Counted from the stretch's first letter, positions 8,719-17,807 are shown. The stretch is 64,000 nucleotides of DNA from Pseudorhizobium banfieldiae (GCF_000967425.1 NZ_FO082820.1:2728001-2792000); one strand, 5' to 3'. Program-made: numbers and translations. Notes: generated from the sequence alone by a model not told the origin.

Positions 8719-9744
8719 TCAGGGCAGGTTGTCCTTGAGGAAAATGTCTATGCGGATCCGCTCCTGGGCGGCGAGCACCGGCAAGCCGTCGGCCTTCGCC
8801 TTCAGCACGCGGATGGCGCTGCGCACCTCGTGGCCGGCATCCTGGTTGAGGACGGCATCGATCGTGCCATCGAGGAGCGCCTCCCGCGTCGAGGCGGTGA
8901 GTTCATGGGCGATCACCACCGGCCGCTTCTCCGGCGCCACCGCGCGAAGCGCGCGGATGAGGCCACGATTGCCGGCACCCAGGTTGTATATGCCGTTCAG
9001 CCCCACGTGACGGCGAAGCGCCTCCCACACCAGCGCCTCTGCAGCAGTTGCATCGTCGCGCGCCTCCATGACGGGGAGGATCGCCACCTGCGGGAAATCT
9101 TCCGACAGGACAGAAAGGAAGCCTTCGAGCCGCTCGCGGTGGTCGCGGACCATCATCGAACCGGCGAGCACGCCGACCCGGCCATCCACCTTGCTGAGGA
9201 AGCGCCCCATGAGATTGGCCGCGGTGCGTCCTGCCGCGATGTTGTCGATGCCCGCATAGTGATGGCGGGCGGAGCCGCTGAGGTCGGAAACCAGCGTTAC
9301 GACTGCGATACCGGCCTCCGCAAGCTTCTCCACCGCCGCCCGCACGCCCGGCTCGTCGATGGCGACCAGAGCCACGCCGTCAGGCGGTACGGAACGGACC
9401 GCCTCGAGCGCCGCAACAAGCGCCGGGGTATCGAACGCGGGAACCCGAACGATGTCGATGCGCGTGCGCTCCACCGACGAGCGCTGCATGGCCGCCTCGA
9501 CCTCCCGCCCGAGGCCGATCATGAAGGAATTGTCGTTCGACGGCAGGATGAAGGTGAAGCGATATGTCCTGCCCTTGGCGAGGTTGGCCGCGGCGAGATC
9601 ACGAACATAGCCGAGCGATGCGATCGCCTTCTCCACCTTCTCGCGCGTGACGCCTCTGACACCTGGCCGGCCATTCAGGACACGATCGACCGTGGCAAGG
9701 CTGACGCCCGCGATGCGCGCAATGTCATGGACCGTCGGCTTCAT
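8719..9744 (-). CDS. LacI-family transcriptional regulator of xylose genes
   Basis: A 341-residue repressor. An N-terminal helix-turn-helix (VHDIARIAGVSLATVDRVLN, residues 5-24) carries the LacI hinge helix around residue 50 (AAANLAKGRT). A periplasmic-binding-like effector domain follows. It is the first gene of lacI-xylB-xylA. The same 20-bp element precedes it and the sugar ABC operon, so autoregulation and control of uptake are likely; xylose or xylulose would be the expected inducer. The start at 9744 has GGGAGGAC upstream. Confidence 0.9.
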   Translation of the reverse strand: MKPTVHDIARIAGVSLATVDRVLNGRPGVRGVTREKVEKAIASLGYVRDLAAANLAKGRTYRFTFILPSNDNSFMIGLGREVEAAMQRSSVERTRIDIVRVPAFDTPALVAALEAVRSVPPDGVALVAIDEPGVRAAVEKLAEAGIAVVTLVSDLSGSARHHYAGIDNIAAGRTAANLMGRFLSKVDGRVGVLAGSMMVRDHRERLEGFLSVLSEDFPQVAILPVMEARDDATAAEALVWEALRRHVGLNGIYNLGAGNRGLIRALRAVAPEKRPVVIAHELTASTREALLDGTIDAVLNQDAGHEVRSAIRVLKAKADGLPVLAAQERIRIDIFLKDNLP

Positions 9745-9761
9745 ACGTCCTCCCGCTTTCG

Positions 9762-9793
9762 TGGTAGCGGAATTTTTGAGGTACGTAAATCAG
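9762..9793 (-). promoter_or_regulatory. Promoter and LacI-type operator of lacI-xylB-xylA
   Basis: Read leftwards, ATTTAC (9785-9790) and CTACCA (9762-9767) are 17 bases apart, the same geometry as the sugar ABC promoter. The element TTTTGAGGTACGTAAA plus TCAG (9774-9793) differs from 5356-5375 at one of 20 positions. The predicted transcript has a very short leader before the lacI ATG at 9744. Confidence 0.6.
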
Positions 9794-9853
9794 AAATGTT
9801 CGAAACCGGCAGCCTGCGGCAATTTGGGAGGTTCGCCGACCTGCAGGACGCCG

Positions 9854-11431
9854 CTAGTGGCCGGCACCGCCACCCGCCTGGCCGGACGGCTTGGCGATCA
9901 GCATGACCAGCAGGATCAGGCTTGCGAACAGCGCTGTCAACGCGGTGAACACGTCGATGAACGACAACAGCCAGGATTGCTGTGTCACCATGCCGGACAG
10001 CTTCTGCAGCGCGACGGCAGCACCATCGAGTCCGAAGCTGTCATAGTTCGCCCCGACACTGCCGAGCCAGTCGAGCGCTGCAGGATTGGTGTAGCTCAGA
10101 TGTTCCGAAAGCCGCGCGTAATGCTCGTCTGAGCGTTGGGTGAGCATCGTATTGATGATGGCGAGGCCGACTGCGCCGCCGAGATTGCGGGTGAGGTTGA
10201 ACAGGCCGGAGGCGTTGCCGATACGTGCGGGCGGAAGCGTGCCAAGGGCAATGTTGTTGATCGGCACCATGCACAGCATCATTGAGCAGCCACGCAGGAT
10301 CTGCGGGATGAGGAGTTCGTAGAAGTCCCAGTCGCCGGTCAGCCCGGTCATCATGTAGGTGCCGAGCGCAAAGCCGAAGAAGCCGATTGCCATCATCACC
10401 CGCGGATCGAGCCGGTTGGAGAGCATGCCGGCAACCGGCGCGGTGAAGAACATGGCCAGGCCGGAAACGAACATCGTCTCGCCGATCATCAGCGAGTCAT
10501 AGCCCCGGATGCGGCCGAGATAGAGAGGATAAAGATAGGTCAGTCCGTAGAGCCCGATGCCCATGACGAAGGAAAACAGCGAGCCGAAGGCGAAGTTGCG
10601 ATTAGCGAAGGCCTTCAGATCGACGACGGGGAAATCGACCCTGAAGGCGCGCCAGAAGAAGACGACCGCCCCGGCAACCATCACCAGTGAACCGACGAGG
10701 ATATGCTCGTCGTTGAACCAGTCCTTGTTGTTGCCCTCTTCCAGTACGTATTCGAGCGAACCCAGAAACAAGGCCATCGAAAGCAGGCCCCACCAGTCGA
10801 ACTTCTTCCACAGGCTTTTCTGCGGCTCGTCGAAATCGATCATGCTCCAGGCAACGGCCGTCACCAGAATGCCCGGGATGATGTTGACGAGGAAGAGCCA
10901 GTGCCAGGAGAAGGCATGGCTGAGATAGCCGCCGACCGTTGGACCGATGGTCGGCGCCAGCGTCGCGACCAGACCGATGATAGGCGAGACGATCGCCCGC
11001 TTGGAGGGCGGGAAGATAGTAAACGCCGCCGCGAAGACCGACGGGATCATACCGCCGCCGATGAACCCCTGGATCGCACGGTAGACGATCATCTGGTCGA
11101 TGCTGGTTGCCGTCGCACACAGGCCGCTGGCGATCGTGAAGCCGGCTGCGCAGATGCTGAACAGGACGCGCGTCGAGAGGATCCGCGCCAGCGTGCCGGA
11201 CAGCGGTATCATGATCACTTCCGCGATCAGGTAGGAGGTCTGCACCCAAGCGACCTCGTCGGAGCCCGCCCCGAGGCCGGCCTGAATCTCGGCGAGCGAC
11301 GCGGAGACGATCTGAATGTCGAGGATCGACATGAACATGCCGAAGACCATCGCGAAGAAGGCGATGAGCTTGCGCTTGTCCATGGGCTGATCGGCAGGAA
11401 TGGCACCCGCCGTTGCGGCCGCTGTTGCCAT
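9854..11431 (-). CDS. DHA2-family MFS multidrug efflux transporter (EmrB/QacA type)
   Basis: Inner-membrane proton-driven exporter of 525 residues with about 14 hydrophobic helices. The first helix carries MSILDIQIVSASLAEIQ, helix 2 SYLIAEVIMIPLSG, and motif C appears as APTIGPTVGGYL near residue 150, diagnostic of drug/proton antiporters. It follows the HlyD-type adaptor gene by 36 bases, so the two make an EmrAB-like pump that works with an outer-membrane channel encoded elsewhere. Regulation is probably by the divergent TetR protein. The C-terminus is Gly-rich (GQAGGGAGH). Confidence 0.93.
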   Translation of the reverse strand: MATAAATAGAIPADQPMDKRKLIAFFAMVFGMFMSILDIQIVSASLAEIQAGLGAGSDEVAWVQTSYLIAEVIMIPLSGTLARILSTRVLFSICAAGFTIASGLCATATSIDQMIVYRAIQGFIGGGMIPSVFAAAFTIFPPSKRAIVSPIIGLVATLAPTIGPTVGGYLSHAFSWHWLFLVNIIPGILVTAVAWSMIDFDEPQKSLWKKFDWWGLLSMALFLGSLEYVLEEGNNKDWFNDEHILVGSLVMVAGAVVFFWRAFRVDFPVVDLKAFANRNFAFGSLFSFVMGIGLYGLTYLYPLYLGRIRGYDSLMIGETMFVSGLAMFFTAPVAGMLSNRLDPRVMMAIGFFGFALGTYMMTGLTGDWDFYELLIPQILRGCSMMLCMVPINNIALGTLPPARIGNASGLFNLTRNLGGAVGLAIINTMLTQRSDEHYARLSEHLSYTNPAALDWLGSVGANYDSFGLDGAAVALQKLSGMVTQQSWLLSFIDVFTALTALFASLILLVMLIAKPSGQAGGGAGH

Positions 11432-11467
11432 GGCCGTTCTCCTTGAAGAGGCTCGAGTGGTCTGCCG

Positions 11468-12655
11468 TTAGTCGGCAGCAGCCAAGGCATCGCCCGAAGG
11501 GGCGGTGCGGGTGTCGACATCGACCACGACGCTCAGGCCCGCCCGCAGACGCCCTTGCGCCAGCGCCTCCTCCGGAAGGGCGATGCGAACCGGCACCCGC
11601 TGCACCACCTTCGTGAAGTTGCCCGTGGCGTTTTCCGCCGGCAGCATGGAGAAGACCGAGCCGGATGCCGGAGCAAGCGAGGTGACCGTCCCGACCAGAT
11701 CGTGCTCCTCGAAGGCATCGACATGGACGCGCACCTTGGAGCCGGGTTCGAGATTGCCGATCTGCGTTTCCTTGAAATTCGCCTCGACATAGAGTTCGGT
11801 GAGCGGGACAAGGGCCGCCAGCCGCTTGCCGGCCGATACGAGATCGCCGGTCTGGACCGCAAGATTGCCGATCACGCCGTCATAGGGCGCCTTCAGAACC
11901 GTAAAGTCGAGATCGCGTTGGGCCTGGTCACGCGCCAGTTCCTGCGCGCGGATGCTGTTCAGGGCTTCGTCGCGTTGCGCCCGCAGGAGCCCGATATTGG
12001 CCTCTGCAGAGGCGACGCTGGCTTCACCGGCGACAAGATTGGCGCGTGCCTGGTCGAGGGCCACCCGCGCATTGTCGAGGTCAGCTGCCGTACCGATCGA
12101 CTTCGACGCCAGTTCGCCCGCGCGTCGCTCGGTGATCTCAGCGCCGCGCAATGCTGCTTCAAGAGCGCCGCGCTGCGCCTCCGCCTGCTTCAACGCCGCC
12201 TCGGCACCGACGATCTGTGCGTCGATCCGCTTGACGGCGAGCCTGGCGCTCTCGATCGCGTTGGTCGCCCGCTCCAGTGCGATCTGGTAATCCCGCCCAT
12301 CGAGCGTCACGAGCGGATCGCCTGCCCTCACCTGCTGGTTCTCGACCACATTCACCTTTTCGACGTAGCCGGCGACCTTGGGCGAGACGATTGCGATGTC
12401 CGCTTTGATATAGGCGTCGTCCGTCGAGATCAGGAAGCGACCGTCCGTCCACCAGCCATAACCATACCAGCCAGCCCCGGACAGCAATGCCGCAAGGATC
12501 AGGGGAAGGACCGGGCTACGCCGCTTCTTCTTTTCCGGAGCGCGTACCTGCTCGGCTGCCGGCGGCGCCGGTTGCGCGTCGCCCGCCTTGCCTTGTTCGG
12601 CTTCGCCGTCTGTCGCTACGGCACGAAGTGCACTTGCAGAGGAGGATGCGGTCAT
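11468..12655 (-). CDS. HlyD/EmrA-type periplasmic adaptor of efflux pump
   Basis: Membrane fusion protein of 395 residues. A cytoplasmic N-terminus rich in Ala/Pro with KKKRR is followed by one membrane helix (about residues 50-67, PLILAALLSGAGWYGYGWW). Then come the barrel-sandwich segment STDDAYIKADIAIVSPKVAGYV, a long Ala/Glu/Arg-rich coiled coil (about 115-220) and the second lipoyl half APYDGVIGNLAVQTGDLV. The start at 12655 is preferred over an upstream in-frame ATG because that one lies inside the operator region. No strong ribosome site is visible. Transcribed just before the MFS gene. Confidence 0.92.
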   Translation of the reverse strand: MTASSSASALRAVATDGEAEQGKAGDAQPAPPAAEQVRAPEKKKRRSPVLPLILAALLSGAGWYGYGWWTDGRFLISTDDAYIKADIAIVSPKVAGYVEKVNVVENQQVRAGDPLVTLDGRDYQIALERATNAIESARLAVKRIDAQIVGAEAALKQAEAQRGALEAALRGAEITERRAGELASKSIGTAADLDNARVALDQARANLVAGEASVASAEANIGLLRAQRDEALNSIRAQELARDQAQRDLDFTVLKAPYDGVIGNLAVQTGDLVSAGKRLAALVPLTELYVEANFKETQIGNLEPGSKVRVHVDAFEEHDLVGTVTSLAPASGSVFSMLPAENATGNFTKVVQRVPVRIALPEEALAQGRLRAGLSVVVDVDTRTAPSGDALAAAD

Positions 12656-12684
12656 GAGAGTTACCACTGTTGCGCTGGTTAATC

Positions 12685-12698
12685 GAACCGATCGGTTC
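12685..12698. promoter_or_regulatory. Perfect 14-bp palindromic operator 1 (TetR site)
   Basis: GAACCGATCGGTTC is its own reverse complement. It lies just downstream of the predicted start point for the leftward efflux transcript, so bound repressor would block that promoter. It shares GAACC-rATy-GGTTC with operator 2; centres are 61 bp apart. Confidence 0.75.
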
Positions 12699-12704
12699 AG
12701 TGTG

Positions 12705-12737
12705 CTTGACATAGATCGTGTCGCTGCGCATATCAAG
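12705..12737. promoter_or_regulatory. Overlapping face-to-face promoters for efflux pair and tetR
   Basis: Leftward: CTTGAT (12732-12737), 17 bases, CTATGT (12709-12714). Rightward: TTGACA (12706-12711), 17 bases, CATATC (12729-12734). The two share the same DNA, so polymerases would compete, and each start point is covered by one of the palindromes. Confidence 0.55.
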
Positions 12738-12744
12738 GTCAAAT

Positions 12745-12760
12745 CGAACCAATTGGTTCG
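12745..12760. promoter_or_regulatory. Perfect 16-bp palindromic operator 2 (TetR site)
   Basis: CGAACCAATTGGTTCG is fully self-complementary. It lies just downstream of the predicted tetR start point and upstream of the -35 of the efflux promoter, consistent with autoregulation by the TetR protein. Confidence 0.75.
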
Positions 12761-12780
12761 GAAAGTTAAGAAGAACTGAG

Positions 12781-13464
12781 ATGACCGAGGAAAAAACGGA
12801 AGAACGTTGTTCGATCCCCCACCAGCAGGGCCGCTTCGCTGCGGGCGCGGACCCAGCCAAGCGTGGGCAGATTATCGAAGGCGCAAAACGTGTGTTCATG
12901 ACGCTGGGCTTTGACGCCGCGAGCATGAACGATATCACCCGCGAAGCAGGCGTCTCTAAGGGCACGATCTATGTCTATTTCGAGAACAAGGAAGATCTCT
13001 TCGGCGCCATAATCGAGCAGGAACGCCAGCGTATCACGCTCATGCTGAAGGATATCCTGGCCGGCAGCGAGGAAGTGGAGGACGGCCTCTACCGCTTCGG
13101 CATGGGATTCGCGACCCACATCACCGCTCCGCAGACCATCAACGCGATGCGGACCCTGATCGGTGTAACGACGCGGATGCCGAAGCTGTGCAGCCGCTTC
13201 TTCCACTCGCCGGCGAATGTCCGAACCGTCCTGGAGGACTTTATCAACCGCCACGTCGCGCTCGGCAATCTGGAGGTGGAGGATACCGATCTTGCGGCTC
13301 GCCAGTTCATCGAGCTTGCCAGCGGCACCTTCTTCAAGTTGCGCCTCTTCGGCGATCTGGACGATGTTCCGCCGGAGGCTGATCTCGACCGAACGGTCAG
13401 GAGCGCGATCCGCATGTTCATGGCGGCCTATGGCCGCTCGGGCTCCACTGCCAGCAAGGTTTGA
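12781..13464 (+). CDS. TetR/AcrR-family repressor of the efflux pair
   Basis: A 227-residue regulator. The N-terminal helix-turn-helix is residues about 27-72 (QIIEGAKRVFMTLGFDAASM, then ITREAGVSKGTIYVYFENKEDLF), a textbook TetR_N domain. The C-terminal part is of the AcrR/AefR-like ligand domain type (RFFHSPANVRTVLEDFINRH). The ATG at 12781 is chosen; a frame extending upstream runs into the operator. It is divergent from the HlyD/MFS genes and two palindromes lie between them, so it most likely represses both directions until a toxic ligand binds. Confidence 0.92.
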   Translation: MTEEKTEERCSIPHQQGRFAAGADPAKRGQIIEGAKRVFMTLGFDAASMNDITREAGVSKGTIYVYFENKEDLFGAIIEQERQRITLMLKDILAGSEEVEDGLYRFGMGFATHITAPQTINAMRTLIGVTTRMPKLCSRFFHSPANVRTVLEDFINRHVALGNLEVEDTDLAARQFIELASGTFFKLRLFGDLDDVPPEADLDRTVRSAIRMFMAAYGRSGSTASKV

Positions 13465-13498
13465 GAGGACAGCGGCATCACCTGCCGCTGCTCCTCTT
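13465..13498 (+). terminator. Hairpin after tetR
   Basis: Stem CAGCGGCA/TGCCGCTG (13470-13477 with 13483-13490) is extended by GAGGA/TCCTC, loop TCACC. The following tract is only modestly T-rich, so termination is likely but not certain. Confidence 0.45.
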
Positions 13499-13559
13499 GC
13501 CTTTGCGCACCGACAGCTTAAATCGCAGATGAAATTCACGCCGATTTGAGGGGCATAAC

Positions 13560-14315
13560 GTGCAGGATATATTGGGGCTTATTCAGGACCCGACAGCTTG
13601 GGTCGCGCTAGTGACGCTCGTCGTCATGGAAGTCGTGCTCGGCATCGACAACCTCATCTTCATTTCGATTCTGACCAACAAGTTGCCCCAGGAGAACCGC
13701 GAAAGGGCGCGCAAGATTGGTATCGGTCTTGCGCTGGTGATGCGGCTTGCGCTTTTGGGCACTGTCGCCTGGATCGTCCAGCTGACCAACCCTCTTTTCG
13801 AAGCTTTTGGCCACCCCTTCTCGTGGAAGGACCTGATCCTCATCGCGGGCGGCCTCTTCCTCGTCTGGAAGGCGACACGGGAAATCCACCATTCGGTGGA
13901 CCCGGTGGATCACAAGGAGGACATGGTGGGCGGCGCAGCGGCAATCACCTTCGGCTCCGCGATCACCCAGATCCTTCTCCTCGACCTGGTCTTCTCGATC
14001 GACAGCATCATCACGGCGGTCGGCATGACTGAGCATCTCATTATCATGATTATTGCGGTTATTGCCGCCGTAACCGTCATGCTAATGGCCGCCACGCCCC
14101 TAGCAAACTTCATCGAAAAGAACCCCACGATCGTCATGCTTGCACTGGGCTTCCTGCTGATGATCGGCACCACGCTGATCGCCGAGGGCATGGGCTTCCA
14201 TGTGCCGAAGGGATATATCTACGCGGCGATGGCATTTTCGGCCCTCGTGGAGGTTCTCAACATGTTTGCTCGCAACGCGCGTCGGCGGAAAAAGGCGGAA
14301 ACGACGCTCCACTGA
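13560..14315 (+). CDS. TerC-family integral membrane protein
   Basis: A 251-residue inner-membrane protein with about seven hydrophobic helices. The family signatures [18 protein letters not shown] (residues 20-37) and [17 protein letters not shown] (about 139-155) carry the paired Asp residues thought to bind metal in TerC/Alx proteins. The start is GTG at 13560, behind GAGGGG. TerC relatives are linked to tellurite resistance and manganese export; the substrate here is not shown. A terminator follows. Confidence 0.9.
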   Translation: MQDILGLIQDPTAWVALVTLVVMEVVLGIDNLIFISILTNKLPQENRERARKIGIGLALVMRLALLGTVAWIVQLTNPLFEAFGHPFSWKDLILIAGGLFLVWKATREIHHSVDPVDHKEDMVGGAAAITFGSAITQILLLDLVFSIDSIITAVGMTEHLIIMIIAVIAAVTVMLMAATPLANFIEKNPTIVMLALGFLLMIGTTLIAEGMGFHVPKGYIYAAMAFSALVEVLNMFARNARRRKKAETTLH

Positions 14316-14326
14316 CTGTCATCTCT

Positions 14327-14358
14327 CGGCCCGGCTTAGTCCGGGCCGTTTTTATTTT
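14327..14358 (+). terminator. Rho-independent terminator of the TerC gene
   Basis: Perfect 8-bp stem CGGCCCGG/CCGGGCCG, loop CTTAGT, then TTTTTATTTT. Eleven bases past the stop codon. Confidence 0.85.
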
Positions 14359-14456
14359 CATACCCAGGGATACCTTCTCGCGCTCCGGGTGTTATGGATA
14401 CCTTGCGGTGCGGCGTCTCTTCCAGACGACGCACTTCACCTTATTTCCGGGGCCAT

Positions 14457-16229
14457 ATGTCGACTGATCAGATCCTCGCCTTTACCGTCATCGGCGTGAT
14501 GATGGCCGTCTTCATCTGGGACAGATTTCGTTATGACATCGTCGCCTGCTGCGCTCTGGTTGCCGGAGTGGCGGTGGGAATCGTCCCCATAGAGGAGGCC
14601 TTCTCCGGATTTTCCGACGATATCGTCATCATCGTCGGCAGCGCGCTGGTGGTGAGTGCGGCGGTCGCTCGCTCCGGCATAGTCGATATCGCCATCAAGA
14701 AGTTCTTCCCGAACCTCAACTCGGTACGGGCTCAGCTGGCGCTGCTGATGATCGTCGTCGCCGTCATGTCCGCCTTCATCAAAAATATCGGTGCGCTGGC
14801 CATCATGATGCCGGTCGCATTCCAGTTTTCCCGTCGGTCGGGTGTTTCTCCCTCCAAGTACCTGATGCCGATGGCCTTCTCCGCGCTGCTCGGCGGCCTG
14901 ATGACGCAGATCGGCACCTCGCCCAACATTGTCGTCTCGCAACTCCGCGCAGACCTCACCGGCACCCCGTTCACCATGTTCGACTTCACCCCGGTCGGGG
15001 TGATCCTGACGCTGGTGGGCATAACCTTCCTCATGTTCTTCCACTGGCTGGTACCGTCCCGCACCAAGCAGAACAGCTCCATCGAGGATGCGGTGGAGAT
15101 TGCCAATTATACGTCCGAGGCAACGGTCCCGGCCCAGTCCCCGATTGCGGGCAGGCCGTTGAGCGAACTGCTGAAGCTGGGCGATGGCGAGGTACTGGCG
15201 ACCGCAGTTCTCCGCGGAACGACGCGCATGTCCCCTTTTCCTGATCTTGCCCTGCGCGAGTTCGACACGCTGATCCTGGAAGGTCGCTCCGCGGCGATCG
15301 ACCGCGTCGTATCCAGCGCCAAGCTCCAACTGTCCGGCAAGCCGCTCAAGGGCAAGGGACAACAGGGCGACGATCTGGTCTCCATAGAGGCGATCATCTC
15401 GAGGGAATCGCCATTGTCGGGACTTTCGGCGCGGGAACTGGCGCTTTCCTATACCCGCGGAGTCAACCTTCTGGCGGTCAGCCGGCGCGGGCAGCGATTG
15501 AGCGAACGCCTGAGAGATCTGACGCTGATGGCAGGCGACGTGATCGTGCTGCAGGGAAATCGCAACGCACTGCCCGGCGTGATGCAGGACTTCGCCCTTT
15601 TGCCGCTGGCCCAGCGGGAAGTGATGCTGGGCACGCAGCGGCGAGCCTTCATCCCGCTCGCCATTCTCGCTGCCGCAATGATTGCCACGGCAGTGGGCTG
15701 GGCGCCCGTCGCGGTCGCCTTCTTCGCAGCCGCCCTCGGCATGGCTGTGTTCCGCGCCATCCCCTTGACCGATGTCTACAAGGCTGTCGACGGCCCGATC
15801 CTCGTCATGCTGGCGGCGCTGATCCCGGTTTCGGACACCTTGCGGACATCCGGCGCGAGTGAACTGATCGCGGCCTGGCTGGGGCAGATCGCTGGCGGCA
15901 TGCCCGCCTATGCGGCATTGATGATGATCCTGCTGACGGCAATGGGCGTGACGCCCTTCCTGAACAATGCCGCCACGGTGCTGGTCATGGGGCCGATCGC
16001 GGCCAGTTTCGCGACCGCCCTGCAATACAAGCCCGAAGCCTTCCTGATGGCGGTCGCCATTGGGGCCGGCTGTGACTTCCTGACTCCGGTCGGACACCAG
16101 TGCAATACGCTGGTCATGGGTCCGGGGGGGTACAAGTTCAGCGACTATCCGCGGCTTGGCTTTCCGCTATCCATCATCATCGTGCTGGTCAGTGTCCCTG
16201 TGCTGCTCTGGATCTGGCCGGTGGCCTAG
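14457..16229 (+). CDS. SLC13-family anion permease with two TrkA-C domains
   Basis: A 590-residue inner-membrane transporter. Hydrophobic helices occupy about residues 1-190 and 385-590, with a soluble central part (about 205-375) holding two RCK_C/TrkA-C-like domains (GRPLSELLKLGDGEVLATAV and ESPLSGLSARELALSYTRGV). Family segments include FLNNAATVLVMGPIA and FLTPVGHQCNTLVMGPGGYK, which resemble the sodium/substrate loops of dicarboxylate and sulfate carriers. This layout is typical of SLC13-like permeases of unknown substrate. The ATG at 14457 is preferred because the hydrophobic first helix begins right after it; the ribosome site is weak. Confidence 0.85.
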   Translation: MSTDQILAFTVIGVMMAVFIWDRFRYDIVACCALVAGVAVGIVPIEEAFSGFSDDIVIIVGSALVVSAAVARSGIVDIAIKKFFPNLNSVRAQLALLMIVVAVMSAFIKNIGALAIMMPVAFQFSRRSGVSPSKYLMPMAFSALLGGLMTQIGTSPNIVVSQLRADLTGTPFTMFDFTPVGVILTLVGITFLMFFHWLVPSRTKQNSSIEDAVEIANYTSEATVPAQSPIAGRPLSELLKLGDGEVLATAVLRGTTRMSPFPDLALREFDTLILEGRSAAIDRVVSSAKLQLSGKPLKGKGQQGDDLVSIEAIISRESPLSGLSARELALSYTRGVNLLAVSRRGQRLSERLRDLTLMAGDVIVLQGNRNALPGVMQDFALLPLAQREVMLGTQRRAFIPLAILAAAMIATAVGWAPVAVAFFAAALGMAVFRAIPLTDVYKAVDGPILVMLAALIPVSDTLRTSGASELIAAWLGQIAGGMPAYAALMMILLTAMGVTPFLNNAATVLVMGPIAASFATALQYKPEAFLMAVAIGAGCDFLTPVGHQCNTLVMGPGGYKFSDYPRLGFPLSIIIVLVSVPVLLWIWPVA

Positions 16230-16243
16230 CTTGGGTCCCACGT

Positions 16244-16273
16244 CTTGACGCTCGCGCCTGAATATGCGCTAAG
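16244..16273 (+). promoter_or_regulatory. Possible sigma-70 promoter of gltX
   Basis: CTTGACG (16244-16250) is followed 17-18 bases later by GCTAAG/CTAAGG. The spacing fits a housekeeping promoter and it is the only good candidate in the 104-bp gap between the SLC13 gene and gltX. The -10 match is poor. Confidence 0.35.
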
Positions 16274-16333
16274 GCCAGCAATCCCGAGACACGCAGGTCC
16301 GCGCCGCATCCGGCGCCAAATCGAGCATTATCC

Positions 16334-17788
16334 ATGAGCACTTCCGGTCCCCGCGTCCGCATCGCCCCCTCGCCGACCGGCGAGCCCCATGTCGGCACCG
16401 CCTACATCGCCCTCTTCAATTATCTCTTTGCAAAGAAGCACGGCGGCGAGTTCATCCTGCGCATAGAGGACACCGATGCGACGCGCTCGACGCTGGAATT
16501 CGAGCAGAAGGTCCTGGACGCGTTGAAGTGGACAGGCCTCACCTGGTCGGAAGGTCCGGATGTAGGGGGCCCCTACGGCCCATACCGCCAGTCCGAACGT
16601 AAGGCGATGTACCAGCCTTACGGCCAGGAACTGCTCGACAAGGGCCACGCCTTCCGCTGCTTCTGCACGCCCGAACGGCTTGAGCAGATGCGCGAGGCGC
16701 AGCGTGCTGCCGGCAAGCCGCCGAAGTATGACGGGCTCTGCCTCAACCTGAAGGCCGAGGAAGTCACCGCCCGCATGGAAGCCGGCGAAGCCTCCGTCAT
16801 CCGCATGAAGATCCCGACTGAGGGTTCCTGCGACTTCACCGACGGCGTCTACGGCGATGTTTCGATCCCGTGGGACTCGGTGGACATGCAGGTGCTGATC
16901 AAGGCCGACGGGATGCCGACCTACCATATGGCGAACGTCATCGACGACCATCTGATGAAGATCACCCATGTGGCGCGCGGCGAGGAATGGCTGGCTTCGG
17001 TTCCGAAGCACATCCTGCTCTACCGCTATTTCGGTTGGCAGGAGCCCGTATGGATGCACCTGTCGCTGATGCGCAACGCCGACAAGTCGAAGCTGTCGAA
17101 GCGCAAGAACCCGACCTCGATCTCCTACTATTCGGCGCTCGGCTACCTTCCTGAAGCGTTGATGAACTTCCTCGGCCTGTTCTTCATCCAGATTGCCGAG
17201 GGCGAGGAACTGCTGTCCATGGAGGAGCTGATCGAGAAGTTCGATCCGGACAACCTCTCCAAGGCTGGCGCCATCTTCGACATCCAGAAGCTCGATTGGC
17301 TGAACGGCCGATGGATCCGCGAGAAGCTGACGCCGGAGGAGTTCATCTCCCGCACCCTTGACTGGGCATCGGAGAACGAGCGGCTGACCGAAGGTCTGAA
17401 GCTGTCGCAGAGCCGCATCTCCAAGCTTGGCGAACTGCCGAACCTGGCTGGCTTCCTGCTCGCCAACGACGTCGGCCTGACGCCCGCATCCTTCTCGGGG
17501 CTGAAGACGACCCCGGCGGAGACGCTGGAGATCATCAATACGGTCCAGGCGGATCTCGAGAAGATCCTCGAATGGAATGTCGAGACGATCGATCAGGAAC
17601 TGCGCAATGCTGCCGACAAGCTGGGCAAGAAGCTGCGCGTCGTCACCCCGCCGCTCTTCGTTGCCATGTCGGGCTCGTCGCGCTCTCTGCCGCTCTTCGA
17701 TTCCATGGCGCTCCTTGGCCGTTCGGTCGTGCGCCAGCGCCTGAAGATCGCGGCCACCGTGGTGGCTTCCATGGTCGGCGCACAATAA
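16334..17788 (+). CDS. gltX: Glutamate--tRNA ligase
   Basis: Class I aminoacyl-tRNA synthetase that charges tRNA-Glu, and in alphaproteobacteria usually tRNA-Gln as well. 484 residues, normal length. The HIGH-type motif is SPTGEPHVGTAY (residues 12-23), followed by FILRIEDTD; the KMSKS-type motif is SKLSKR near residue 256. The anticodon-binding helical domain follows. Many alphaproteobacteria carry two gltX genes; this is one complete copy. It is 19 bases upstream of lysS and co-directional, so the two synthetase genes probably form an operon. Confidence 0.96.
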   Translation: MSTSGPRVRIAPSPTGEPHVGTAYIALFNYLFAKKHGGEFILRIEDTDATRSTLEFEQKVLDALKWTGLTWSEGPDVGGPYGPYRQSERKAMYQPYGQELLDKGHAFRCFCTPERLEQMREAQRAAGKPPKYDGLCLNLKAEEVTARMEAGEASVIRMKIPTEGSCDFTDGVYGDVSIPWDSVDMQVLIKADGMPTYHMANVIDDHLMKITHVARGEEWLASVPKHILLYRYFGWQEPVWMHLSLMRNADKSKLSKRKNPTSISYYSALGYLPEALMNFLGLFFIQIAEGEELLSMEELIEKFDPDNLSKAGAIFDIQKLDWLNGRWIREKLTPEEFISRTLDWASENERLTEGLKLSQSRISKLGELPNLAGFLLANDVGLTPASFSGLKTTPAETLEIINTVQADLEKILEWNVETIDQELRNAADKLGKKLRVVTPPLFVAMSGSSRSLPLFDSMALLGRSVVRQRLKIAATVVASMVGAQ

Positions 17789-17807
17789 AGAAGGAAGGTC
17801 CCGCAGA

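Noticed and set aside
13465..13559. Possible yybP-ykoY manganese riboswitch before the TerC gene
   Set aside because: The gap is only 95 bp, mostly taken by the tetR hairpin, and the riboswitch core was not seen.
14368..14404. Direct repeat GGATACCTT at 14368-14376 and 14396-14404 in the leader of the SLC13 permease
   Set aside because: Nine bases only, no palindrome and no recognisable riboswitch fold; kept as a note, not a feature.
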